Source: Halictus rubicundus
Taxonomy: Eukaryota; Arthropoda; Insecta; Hymenoptera; Halictidae
Assembly: GCF_050948215.1 (NCBI RefSeq)
Contig: NW_027489031.1
Span: 78,619-142,618, forward strand
Reading direction: 5' to 3'
DNA length: 64,000 nucleotides
How positions within the stretch are numbered: the first letter of the stretch is position 1; each line of letters begins with the position of its first letter. The notes below the pieces were generated by a model. It was not told where the DNA came from and did not search any database. It saw only the letters and a list, made by a program, of their open reading frames with translations. Positions 1 through 11,280 of this stretch are shown piece by piece. The position numbers and the translations under genes are program-made.

Positions 1-1280
1 TCTATCCTATCCTATCCTCTATCCTATCCTATACTCTATCCTATCCTATCCTCTATCCTATCCTATCCTATATCCTATCCAATCCTCTATCCTATCCTAT
101 CCTCTATCCTATCCTATCCTATCCTCTATCCTATCGTATCCTTTATCCTATCCTATCCTCTATCCTACCTTATCCTCTATCCTATCCTATCCTCTATCCT
201 ATCCTATCCTCTATCCTATCCTATCCTCTATCCTATCCTATCCTCTATCCTATCCTATCATCTATCCTATCCTATCCTCTACCCTATCATATCCTCTATC
301 CTATCCTATCCTCTATCCTATCCTATCCTCTACCCTATCATATCCTCTATCCTATCCTATCCTCTATCCTATCCTCTCCTCTATCCTATCCTCTCCTCTA
401 TCCTATCCTATCCTCTATCCTATCCTCTCCTCTATCCTATCCTATCCTCTATCCTATCCTATCCTCTATCCCATTCTATCCTCTATCCTATCCTATCCTC
501 TATCCTATCCTATCCTCTATCCTATCCTATCCTCTATCCTATCCTATCTTCTATCCTATCCTATCCGCTATCCTATCCTATCCTCTATCCTATCCTATCA
601 TCTATCCTATCCTATCCTCTACCCTATCATATCCTCTATCCTATCCTATCCTCTATCCTATCCTCTCCTCTATCCTATCCTCTCCTCTATCCTATCCTAT
701 CCTCTATCCTATCCTCTCCTCTATCCTATCCTATCCTCTATCCTATCCTATCCTCTATCCCATTCTATCCTCTATCCTATCCTATCCTCTATCCTATCGT
801 ATCCTTTATCCTATCCTAACCTCTATCCTACCTTATCCTCTACCCTATCCTATCCTCTATCCTATCCTATCCTCTATCCTATCCTATCCTCCATCCTATC
901 CTATCCTCTATCCTATCCTATCCTCTATCCTATCCTATCTTCTATCCTATCCTCTATCCTATCCTATCCTCTATCCTATCCTATCTTCTATCCTATCCTC
1001 TATCCTATCCTATCCTCTATCCTATCCTATCCTCTATCCTATCCTATCCTCTATCCAATCCTATCCTCTATCCTATCCTCTATCCTATCCTATCCTCTAT
1101 CCTATCGTATCCTCTATCCTATCCTATCCTCTATCCTACCTTATCCTCTATCCTATCCTATCCTCTATCCTATCCTATCCTCTATCTTATCCTATCCTCT
1201 ATCCTATCCTATCCTCTATCCTATCCCCTATCCTATGCTATCCTTTATCCTATCCTATCCTCTATCCTATCCTATCCTAT
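1..1280. repeat. Copy 1 of a 1,649-bp-offset duplication
   Basis: Diagnostic variants here recur 1,649 bp later: ATACTC at 31 and 1680, CCAATCC at 81 and 1730, TCGTATCC at 135 and 1784, CCGCT at 566 and 2215, TAACC at 817 and 2466, CTCCATCC at 893 and 2542, and the ATG of CCTATGC at 1235 and 2884. The shared order and constant spacing show one duplicated block. The left end is cut by the window and the match is lost at about 1280. The offset equals 97 times 17. Confidence 0.9.
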
Positions 1281-1649
1281 CATCTATCCTATCCTATCCT
1301 CTACCCTATCATATCCTCTATCCTATCCTATCCTCTACCCTATCCTCCCCTCTATCCTATCCTCTCCTCTATCCTATCCTATCCTCTATCCTATCCTCTC
1401 CTCTATCCTATCCTATCCTCTATCCTATCCTATCCTCTATCCCATTCTATCCTCTATCCTATCCTATCCTCTATCCTATCCTATCCTCTATCCTATCCTA
1501 TCCTATCCTCTATCCTATCCTATCCTATCCTCTATCCTATCCTATCTTCTATCCTATCCTATCCTCTATCCAATCCTATCGTCTATCCTATCCTATCCTC
1601 TATCCTATCGTATCCTCTATCCTACCCTATCCTCTATCCTATCCTATCC

Positions 1650-2929
1650 TCTATCCTATCCTATCCTCTATCCTATCCTATACTCTATCCTATCCTATCC
1701 TCTATCCTATCCTATCCTATATCCTATCCAATCCTCTATCCTATCCTATCCTCTATCCTATCCTATCCTATCCTCTATCCTATCGTATCCTTTATCCTAT
1801 CCTATCCTCTATCCTACCTTATCCTCTATCCTATCCTATCCTCTATCCTATCCTATCCTCTATCCTATCCTATCCTCTATCCTATCCTATCCTCTATCCT
1901 ATCCTATCATCTATCCTATCCTATCCTCTACCCTATCATATCCTCTATCCTATCCTATCCTCTATCCTATCCTATCCTCTACCCTATCATATCCTCTATC
2001 CTATCCTATCCTCTATCCTATCCTCTCCTCTATCCTATCCTCTCCTCTATCCTATCCTATCCTCTATCCTATCCTCTCCTCTATCCTATCCTATCCTCTA
2101 TCCTATCCTATCCTCTATCCCATTCTATCCTCTATCCTATCCTATCCTCTATCCTATCCTATCCTCTATCCTATCCTATCCTCTATCCTATCCTATCTTC
2201 TATCCTATCCTATCCGCTATCCTATCCTATCCTCTATCCTATCCTATCATCTATCCTATCCTATCCTCTACCCTATCATATCCTCTATCCTATCCTATCC
2301 TCTATCCTATCCTCTCCTCTATCCTATCCTCTCCTCTATCCTATCCTATCCTCTATCCTATCCTCTCCTCTATCCTATCCTATCCTCTATCCTATCCTAT
2401 CCTCTATCCCATTCTATCCTCTATCCTATCCTATCCTCTATCCTATCGTATCCTTTATCCTATCCTAACCTCTATCCTACCTTATCCTCTACCCTATCCT
2501 ATCCTCTATCCTATCCTATCCTCTATCCTATCCTATCCTCCATCCTATCCTATCCTCTATCCTATCCTATCCTCTATCCTATCCTATCTTCTATCCTATC
2601 CTCTATCCTATCCTATCCTCTATCCTATCCTATCTTCTATCCTATCCTCTATCCTATCCTATCCTCTATCCTATCCTATCCTCTATCCTATCCTATCCTC
2701 TATCCAATCCTATCCTCTATCCTATCCTCTATCCTATCCTATCCTCTATCCTATCGTATCCTCTATCCTATCCTATCCTCTATCCTACCTTATCCTCTAT
2801 CCTATCCTATCCTCTATCCTATCCTATCCTCTATCTTATCCTATCCTCTATCCTATCCTATCCTCTATCCTATCCCCTATCCTATGCTATCCTTTATCCT
2901 ATCCTATCCTCTATCCTATCCTATCCTAT
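1650..2929. repeat. Copy 2 of the 1,649-bp-offset duplication
   Basis: This block carries the same ordered variants as bases 1-1280, each exactly 1,649 bp downstream. It diverges after about 2929, where copy 1 continues into a CATCTATCC variant and this copy into CTCTACCC. Bases 1281-1649 lie between the two matched parts and hold more 17-bp monomers, some resembling the 259-440 segment. Confidence 0.88.
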
Positions 2930-3536
2930 CCTCTACCCTATCCTATCCTCTATCCTATCCTATCCTCTATCCTATCCTATCCTCTATCCTATCCTATCCT
3001 CTATCCTATCCTATCCTCTATCGTATCCTATCCTGTATCCTATACTATCCTCTATCCTATCCTATCCTCTATCCTATCCTATACTCTATCCTATCCTATC
3101 CTCTATCCTATCCTACCCTATATCCTATCCAATCCTCTATCCTATCCTATCCTCTATCCTATCCTATCCTATCCTCTACCCTAGCCTATCCTCTATCCTA
3201 TCCTATCCTCTATCCTATCGTATCCTCTATCCTATAATCTATCCTATCCTCTATCCTACCCTATCCTCTATCCTATCCTATCCTCTATCCTATCCTATCT
3301 TCTATCCTATCCTCTATCCTATCCTATCGTATATCCTATCCTATCCTCTATCCTATCCTATCCTCTATCCAATCCTATCCTCTATCCTATCCTATCCTCT
3401 ATCCTATCGTATCCTCTATCCTATCCTATCCTCTATCCTACCTTATCTTCTATCCTATCCTATCCTCTATCCTATCCTATCCTCTATCCTATCCTATCCT
3501 CTATCCTATCCTATCCTCTATCCTATCCCCTATCCT
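2640..3536. repeat. Partial local duplication of about 0.65 kb
   Basis: The run that ends in TATCCCCTATCCTATGC with its ATG at 2884 recurs with its ATG at 3537, 653 bp on. Upstream both have TCGTATCC, CTACCTTATC and a CCAATCC monomer. The CCAATCC monomers are 665 bp apart rather than 653, so a 12-bp monomer differs between copies. Edges are approximate. Confidence 0.7.
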
Positions 3537-3713
3537 ATGCTATCCTCTATCCTATCCTATCCTCTATCCTATCCTATACTCTATCCTATCCTATCCTCTA
3601 TCCTATCCTATCCTATATCCTATCCAATCCTCTATCCTATCCTATCCTCTATCCTATCCTATCCTATCCTCTACCCTATCCTATCCTCTATCCTATCCTA
3701 TCCTCTATCCTAT

Positions 3714-4181
3714 CGTATCCTGTATCCTATCCTCTATCCTATCCTCTATCCTACCCTATCCTCTATCCTATCCTCTCCTCTATCCTATCCTAATCCTCTA
3801 TCCTATCCTATCCTCTATCCTATCTTATCCTCTATCCTATCTTATCCTCTATCCTATCCTACCCTCTATCCTATCCTATACTCTATCCTATCCTATCCTC
3901 TATCCTATCCTATCCTATCCTCTATCTTATCCTATCCTCTATCCTATCGTATCCTGTATCCTATCCTCTATCCTATCCTCTATCCTACCCTATCCTCTAT
4001 CCTATCCTCTCCTCTATCCTATCCTAATCCTCTATCCTATCCTATCCTCTATCCTATCTTATCCTCTATCCTATCTTATCCTCTATCCTATCCTACCCTC
4101 TATCCTATCCTATACTCTATCCTATCCTATCCTCTATCCTATCCTATCCTATCCTCTATCCTATCCTATCATCTATCCTAT
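3714..4181. repeat. 234-bp direct tandem duplication
   Basis: A distinctive series (TCGTATCCTGTATCC, two CTATCCTCTATCC steps, CTCTCC, then the out-of-phase CCTAATCC) begins at 3714 and again at 3948. The TAATCC insertion sits at 3791 and 4025. Both pairs are 234 bp apart. The translated pattern doubles as well (an SPLSYPNPLSYP stretch occurs twice), which confirms the read. It looks like a recent local event. Confidence 0.88.
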
Positions 4182-4200
4182 CCTATCCTCTATCCTACCC

Positions 4201-4600
4201 TATCCTCTATCCTATCCTATCCTCTATCCTATCCTATCCTCTATCCTATCCTATCCTCTATCCTATCCTATCCTCTATCCTATCCTCTATCCCATCCTAT
4301 CCTCTATCCTATCCTATCCTCTATCCTATCCTATCCTCTATCCTATCCTATACTCTATCCTATCCTATCCTCTATCCTATCCTATACTCTATCCTATCCT
4401 ATCCTCTATCCTATCCTATCCTCTATCCTATCCTATCCTCTATCCTATCCTATCCTCTATCCTATCCTATCCTCTATCCTATCCTATCCTCTATCCTATC
4501 CTATCCTCTATCCTATCCTATCCTCTATCCTATCCTATCCTCTATCCTATCCTATCCTCTATCCTATCCTATCCTCTATCCTATCCTATCCTCTATCTTA
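4201..4600. repeat. Homogeneous 17-mer stretch
   Basis: These roughly 400 bp are almost uninterrupted consensus 17-bp monomers. Only scattered A-for-C changes (TATACTC) and one 12-bp monomer near 4280 break the pattern. This is the least diverged part of the leader and suits a consensus estimate. Confidence 0.8.
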
Positions 4601-4841
4601 TCCTATTCTCTATCCTATCCTATCCTATCCTATCCTATCCTCTATCCTATCCTATCCTATCCTCTATCCTATCCTATCCTCTATCCTATGCTATCCTCGA
4701 TCCTGCCCTATTCTCTATCCCATCCTATCCTATCCTCTACCCTATCCTATCCTCTATCCTATCCTATCCTCTATCCTATCCTATCCTATCCTCTATCCTA
4801 TCCTATCCTATCCTCTATCCTATCCTATCCTATCCTATCCT

Positions 4842-4901
4842 CTATCCTATCCTATCCTATCCTATCCTATCCTATCCTATCCTATCCTATCCTATCCTAT
4901 C
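4842..4901. repeat. (CTATC)12 pure pentamer run
   Basis: Twelve uninterrupted CTATC pentamers stand here before the next CT step, where an ordinary monomer has three. It is the longest pure pentamer run I see. The neighbouring bases 4765-4841 also have four- and five-pentamer monomers. It shows that the pentamer is the basic slippage unit and the 17-mer a derived composite. Confidence 0.9.
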
Positions 4902-5231
4902 CTCTATCCTATCCTATCCTATCCTCTATCCTATCGTATCCTCTATCCTATCCTATCCTCTATCCTACCCTACCCTCTATCCTATCATATCCTCTATCCT
5001 ATCCTATCCTCTATCGTATCCTATCCTGTATCCTATATTATCCTCTATCCTATCCCATCCTCTATCCTATCCTATACTCTATCCTATCCTATCTTCTATA
5101 TTATCCTCTATCCTATCCTATCCTATATCCTATCCTATCCTCTATCCTATCCTATCCTCTATCCTATCCTACCCTCTATCCTATCCTATCCTCTATCCTA
5201 TCCTATCCTCAATCCTATCCTATCCTCTATC

Positions 5232-7918
5232 TTGTCCCATTCTCTATCCTATCCTATCCTATCCTATCATATCCTCTATCCTATCCTATCCTATCCTCTA
5301 TCCTATCCTATACTCTATCCTATGCTATCCTCGATCCTATCCTATTCTCTATCCCATCCTATCCTATCCTCTACCCTATCCTATCCTCTATCCTATCCTA
5401 TCCTCTATCCTATCCTATCCTATCTTCTATCCTATCCTCTATCCTATCCTATCCTATCCTCTATCCTATCCTATCCTCTATGCTATCCTATCCTCTATGC
5501 TATCCTATCCTCTATCCTATCCTATCCTCTATCCTATCCTATCATCTATCCTTTCCTCTATCCTATCCTCTATCATATGCTATCATCAATCGAATCTTAT
5601 CCTATCCTCTATCCTATAATATCATCTATCCTATCCAATCTTCTATCCTATCCTATCCGCTATCCTATCCTGCCCTCTATCCTATCCTATCCTATCCTCT
5701 ATCATATCCTATCCTCTATCCTATCCTATCCTCTATCCTATCCTATCTTCTATCCTATCTTCTATCCTATCATCTATCCTATCCTATCTTCTATCCTGTC
5801 CTATCCTCTATCCAATTATATCCTCTATCCTATCCTATCCTCTATCCTATCCTATCCTCTATACTATTCTATCCTCTATCCTATCCTATCCTCTATCCTA
5901 TCCTATCCTATCCTCTATCCTATCCTATCTTCTATCCTATCCTATCCTCTATCCTATCCTATCCTCTATCCTATCCTATCCTATCTTCTATCCTATCCTC
6001 TATCCTATCCTATCCTATCTTCTATCCTATCCTATCCTCTATCCTATCCTACCCTCTATACTATCCTATCCTATCCTCTATCATATCCTATCCTCTATCC
6101 TATCCTATCCTCTATCCTATCCTATCCTCTATGCTATCCTATCCTCTATCCTATCCTATCCTCTATCCTATCCTATCATCTATCCTATCCTCTATCCTAT
6201 CCTCTATCATATGCTATCCTCAATCGAATCCTATCCTATCCTCTATCCTATAATATCATCTATCCTATCCAATCTTCTATCCTATCCTATCCTCTATCCT
6301 ATCCTACCCTCTATCCTATCCTATCCTATCCTCTATCATATCCTATCCTCTATCCTATCCTATCCTCTATCCTATCCCATCTTCTATCCTATCTTCTATC
6401 CTATCATCTATCCTATCCTATCCTCTATCCTATCCTATCTTCTATCCTATCCTATCCTCTATCCAATTATATCCTCTATCCTATCCTATCCTCTATCCTA
6501 TCCTATCCTCTATACTATCCTATCCTCTATCCTATCCTATCCTCTATCCTATCCTATCCTCTATCCCATCCTATCCTCTATCCTATCCTATCCTCTATCC
6601 TATCCTATCCTCTATCCTATCCTATACTCTATCCTATCCTATCCTCTATCCTATCCTATACTCTATCCTATCCTATCCTCTATCCTATCCTATCCTCTAT
6701 CCTATCCTATCTTCTATCCTATCCTATCCTCTATACAATCCTATCCTCTATCCTATCCTATCCTCTATCCTACCGTATCCTCTATCCTATCCTATCCTCT
6801 ATCCTACCTTATCCTCTATCCTATCCTATCCTCTATCCTATCCTATCCTCTATCCTACCCTATCCTCTATCCTATCCTATCCTATCTTCTATCCTATCCT
6901 CTATCCTATCCTATCCTATCCTCCATCCTATCCTATCCTCTATGCTATCCTATCCTCTATGCTATCCTATCCTCTATCCTATCCTATCCTCTATCCTATC
7001 CTATCATCTATCCTATCCTCTATCCTATCCTCTATCATATGCTATCCTCAATCGAATCTTATCCTATCCTCTATCCTATAATATCATCTATCCTATCCAA
7101 TCTTCTATCCTATCCTATCCTCTATCCTATCCTACCCTCTATCCTATCCTATCCTAACCTCTATCATATCCTATCCTCTATCCTATCCTATCCTCTATCC
7201 TATCCTATCTTCTATCCTATCTTCTATCCTATCATCTATCCTATCCTATCCACTATCCTATCCTATCTTCTATCCTATCCTATCCTCTATCCAATTATAT
7301 CCTCTATCCTATCCTATCCTCTATCCTATCCTATCCTCTATACTATCCTATCCTCTATCCTATCCTATCCTCTATCCTATCCTATCCTCTATCCCATCCT
7401 ATCCTCTATCCTATCCTATCCTCTATCCTATCCTATCCTCTATCCTATCCTATCCTCTATCCTATCCTATCTTCTATCCTATCCTATCCTCTATCCAATT
7501 ATATCCTCTATCCTATCCTATTCTCTATCCTATCCTATCCTCTATACTATCCTATCCTCTATCCTATCCTATCCTCTAACCTATCCTATCCTCTATCCCA
7601 TCCTATCCTCTATCCTATCCTATCCTCTATCCTATCCTACACTCTATCCTATCCTATACTCTATCCTATCCTATCCTCTACCCTATCCTATCCTCTATCC
7701 TATCCTATCCTCTATCCTATCCTATCCTATCCTCTACCCTATCCTATCCTCTATCCTATCCGATCCTCTATCCTATCCTATCCTCTATCCTATCCTATCC
7801 TCTATCCTATCCTATCCTATCCTCTATCCTATCCTATCCTATCCTCTATCCTATCCTATCCTCTATCCTATCCTATCCTCTATCCTATCCTATCCTCTAT
7901 CCTATCCTATCCTCTATC
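5232..7918. repeat. Higher-order repeat A, copy 1 (2,687 bp)
   Basis: The copy opens with the TTGTCCCATTC box at 5232. It then has the CTCGATCC box at 5322 and CATATG boxes at 5577 (followed by CATCAATCG), 6211 (CCTCAATCGAATCC) and 7039 (CCTCAATCGAATCTT). The same boxes recur 2,687 bp later. Internal box spacings are 634 and 828 bp. Upstream of about 5230 the match to the next copy stops, so this is the first copy of the family. Confidence 0.92.
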
Positions 7919-10900
7919 TTGTCCCATTCTCTATCCTATCCTATCCTATCCTATCATATCCTCTATCCTATCCTATCCTATCCTCTATCCTATCCTATAC
8001 TCTATCCTATGCTATCCTCGATCCTATCCTATTCTCTATCCCATCCTATCCTATCCTCTACCCTATCCTATCCTCTATCCTATCCTATCCTCTATCCTAT
8101 CCTATCCTATCTTCTATCCTATCCTCTATCCTATCCTATCATATCCTCTATCCTATCCTATCCTCTATGCTATCCTATCCTCTATGCTATCCTATCCTCT
8201 ATCCTATCCTATCCTCTATCCTATCCTATCATCTATCCTTTCCTCTATCCTATCCTCTATCATATGCTATCATCAATCGAATCTTATCCTATCCTCTATC
8301 CTATAATATCATCTATCCTATCCAATCTTCTATCCTATCCTATCCGCTATCCTATCCTGCCCTCTATCCTATCCTATCCTATCCTCTATCATATCCTATC
8401 CTCTATCCTATCCTATCCTCTATCCTATCCTATCTTCTATCCTATCTTCTATCCTATCATCTATCCTATCCTATCTTCTATCCTGTCCTATCCTCTATCC
8501 AATTATATCCTCTATCCTATCCTATCCTCTATCCTATCCTATCCTCTATACTATTCTATCCTCTATCCTATCCTATCCTCTATCCTATCCTATCCTATCC
8601 TCTATCCTATCCTATCTTCTATCCTATCCTATCCTCTATCCTATCCTATCCTCTATCCTATCCTATCCTATCTTCTATCCTATCCTCTATCCTATCCTAT
8701 CCTATCTTCTATCCTATCCTATCCTCTATCCTATCCTACCCTCTATACTATCCTATCCTATCCTCTATCATATCCTATCCTCTATCCTATCCTATCCTCT
8801 ATCCTATCCTATCCTCTATGCTATCCTATCCTCTATCCTATCCTATCCTCTATCCTATCCTATCATCTATCCTATCCTCTATCCTATCCTCTATCATATG
8901 CTATCCTCAATCGAATCCTATCCTATCCTCTATCCTATAATATCATCTATCCTATCCAATCTTCTATCCTATCCTATCCTCTATCCTATCCTACCCTCTA
9001 TCCTATCCTATCCTATCCTCTATCATATCCTATCCTCTATCCTATCCTATCCTCTATCCTATCCCATCTTCTATCCTATCTTCTATCCTATCATCTATCC
9101 TATCCTATCCTCTATCCTATCCTATCTTCTATCCTATCCTATCCTCTATCCAATTATATCCTCTATCCTATCCTATCCTCTATCCTATCCTATCCTCTAT
9201 ACTATCCTATCCTCTATCCTATCCTATCCTCTATCCTATCCTATCCTCTATCCCATCCTATCCTCTATCCTATCCTATCCTCTATCCTATCCTATCCTCT
9301 ATCCTATCCTATACTCTATCCTATCCTATCCTCTATCCTATCCTATACTCTATCCTATCCTATCCTCTATCCTATCCTATCCTCTATCCTATCCTATCTT
9401 CTATCCTATCCTATCCTCTATACAATCCTATCCTCTATCCTATCCTATCCTCTATCCTACCGTATCCTCTATCCTATCCTATCCTCTATCCTACCTTATC
9501 CTCTATCCTATCCTATCCTCTATCCTATCCTATCCTCTATCCTACCCTATCCTCTATCCTATCCTATCCTATCTTCTATCCTATCCTCTATCCTATCCTA
9601 TCCTATCCTCCATCCTATCCTATCCTCTATGCTATCCTATCCTCTATGCTATCCTATCCTCTATCCTATCCTATCCTCTATCCTATCCTATCATCTATCC
9701 TATCCTCTATCCTATCCTCTATCATATGCTATCCTCAATCGAATCTTATCCTATCCTCTATCCTATAATATCATCTATCCTATCCAATCTTCTATCCTAT
9801 CCTATCCTCTATCCTATCCTACCCTCTATCCTATCCTATCCTAACCTCTATCATATCCTATCCTCTATCCTATCCTATCCTCTATCCTATCCTATCTTCT
9901 ATCCTATCTTCTATCCTATCATCTATCCTATCCTATCCACTATCCTATCCTATCTTCTATCCTATCCTATCCTCTATCCAATTATATCCTCTATCCTATC
10001 CTATCCTCTATCCTATCCTATCCTCTATACTATCCTATCCTCTATCCTATCCTATCCTCTATCCTATCCTATCCTCTATCCCATCCTATCCTCTATACAA
10101 TCCTATCCTCTATCCTATCCTATCCTCTATCCTACCGTATCCTCTATCCTATCCTATCCTCTATCCTACCTTATCCTCTATCCTATCCTATCCTCTATCC
10201 TATCCTATCCTCTATCCTACCCTATCCTCTATCCTATCCTATCCTATCTTCTATCCTATCCTCTATCCTATCCTATCCTATCCTCCATCCTATCCTATCC
10301 TCTATGCTATCCTATCCTCTATGCTATCCTATCCTCTATCCTATCCTATCCTCTATCCTATCCTATCATCTATCCTATCCTCTATCCTATCCTCTATCAT
10401 ATGCTATCCTCAATCGAATCTTATCCTATCCTCTATCCTATAATATCATCTATCCTATCCAATCTTCTATCCTATCCTATCCTCTATCCTATCCTACCCT
10501 CTATCCTATCCTATCCTAACCTCTATCATATCCTATCCTCTATCCTATCCTATCCTCTATCCTATCCTATCTTCTATCCTATCTTCTATCCTATCATCTA
10601 TCCTATCCTATCCACTATCCTATCCTATCTTCTATCCTATCCTATCCTCTATCCAATTATATCCTCTATCCTATCCTATCCTCTATCCTATCCTATCCTC
10701 TATACTATCCTATCCTCTATCCTATCCTATCCTCTATCCTATCCTATCCTCTATCCCATCCTATCCTCTATCCTATCCTATCCTCTATCCTATCCTATCC
10801 TCTATCCTATCCTATCCTCTATCCTATCCTATCTTCTATCCTATCCTATCCTCTATCCAATTATATCCTCTATCCTATCCTATTCTCTATCCTATCCTAT

Positions 10901-11280
10901 CCTCTATACTATCCTATCCTCTATCCTATCCTATCCTCTAACCTATCCTATCCTCTATCCCATCCTATCCTCTATCCTATCCTATCCTCTATCCTATCCT
11001 ACACTCTATCCTATCCTATACTCTATCCTATCCTATCCTCTACCCTATCCTATCCTCTATCCTATCCTATCCTCTATCCTATCCTATCCTATCCTCTACC
11101 CTATCCTATCCTCTATCCTATCCGATCCTCTATCCTATCCTATCCTCTATCCTATCCTATCCTCTATCCTATCCTATCCTATCCTCTATCCTATCCTATC
11201 CTATCCTCTATCCTATCCTATCCTCTATCCTATCCTATCCTCTATCCTATCCTATCCTCTATCCTATCCTATCCTCTATC
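7919..11280. repeat. Higher-order repeat A, copy 2 (3,362 bp)
   Basis: The TTGTCCC box is at 7919, the CTCGATCC box at 8009, and CATATG boxes are at 8264, 8898, 9726 and 10401. The first two box spacings (634, 828) equal those of copy 1. The extra length over copy 1 is exactly 675 bp and is explained by an internal duplication at 9.42-10.77 kb. After that the 1,225-bp spacing to the next copy is restored. Confidence 0.93.
9420..10769. repeat. 675-bp internal tandem duplication inside repeat A copy 2
   Basis: The rare CTATACAATCC monomer occurs at about 9420 and again at about 10095. The CATATG boxes follow at 9726 and 10401, and the CCTAACC variants at 9842 and 10517. All pairs are 675 bp apart. 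Copy 1 of the family has a single version, so the event is specific to copy 2. Confidence 0.9.

Larger units (their letters stand above)
1..5231. repeat. Leader segment of the array, without the CATATG box
   Basis: This segment has its own variant set: CTCTCC steps, CCCATTC, CCGCT, ACCCTATCATATCC and TATCCCCTATCC. It lacks the CATATG...CAATCG box that punctuates everything after 5.57 kb. The CTCGATCC box appears only once in it, at 4688. It contains local duplications annotated separately and a stretch of nearly unvaried 17-mers at about 4.2-4.6 kb. The different variant pool suggests that it is a separate homogenisation domain of the same satellite. No gene is present. Confidence 0.85.

Noticed and set aside
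6230..6275. TATAATATC and CAATTATATCC boxes as promoters (TATA or -10 like, CAAT like)
   Set aside because: They are single-monomer variants of the satellite copied with the higher-order repeat. No gene follows and no partner element stands at proper spacing.
7919..9844. 641-codon frame recurring nearly unchanged at 11281-13206, which might look like a conserved gene family
   Set aside because: It begins at the TTG of the TTGTCCC box, and its recurrence follows from the 3,362-bp higher-order repeat. Conservation reflects duplication of the DNA, not selection on a protein.
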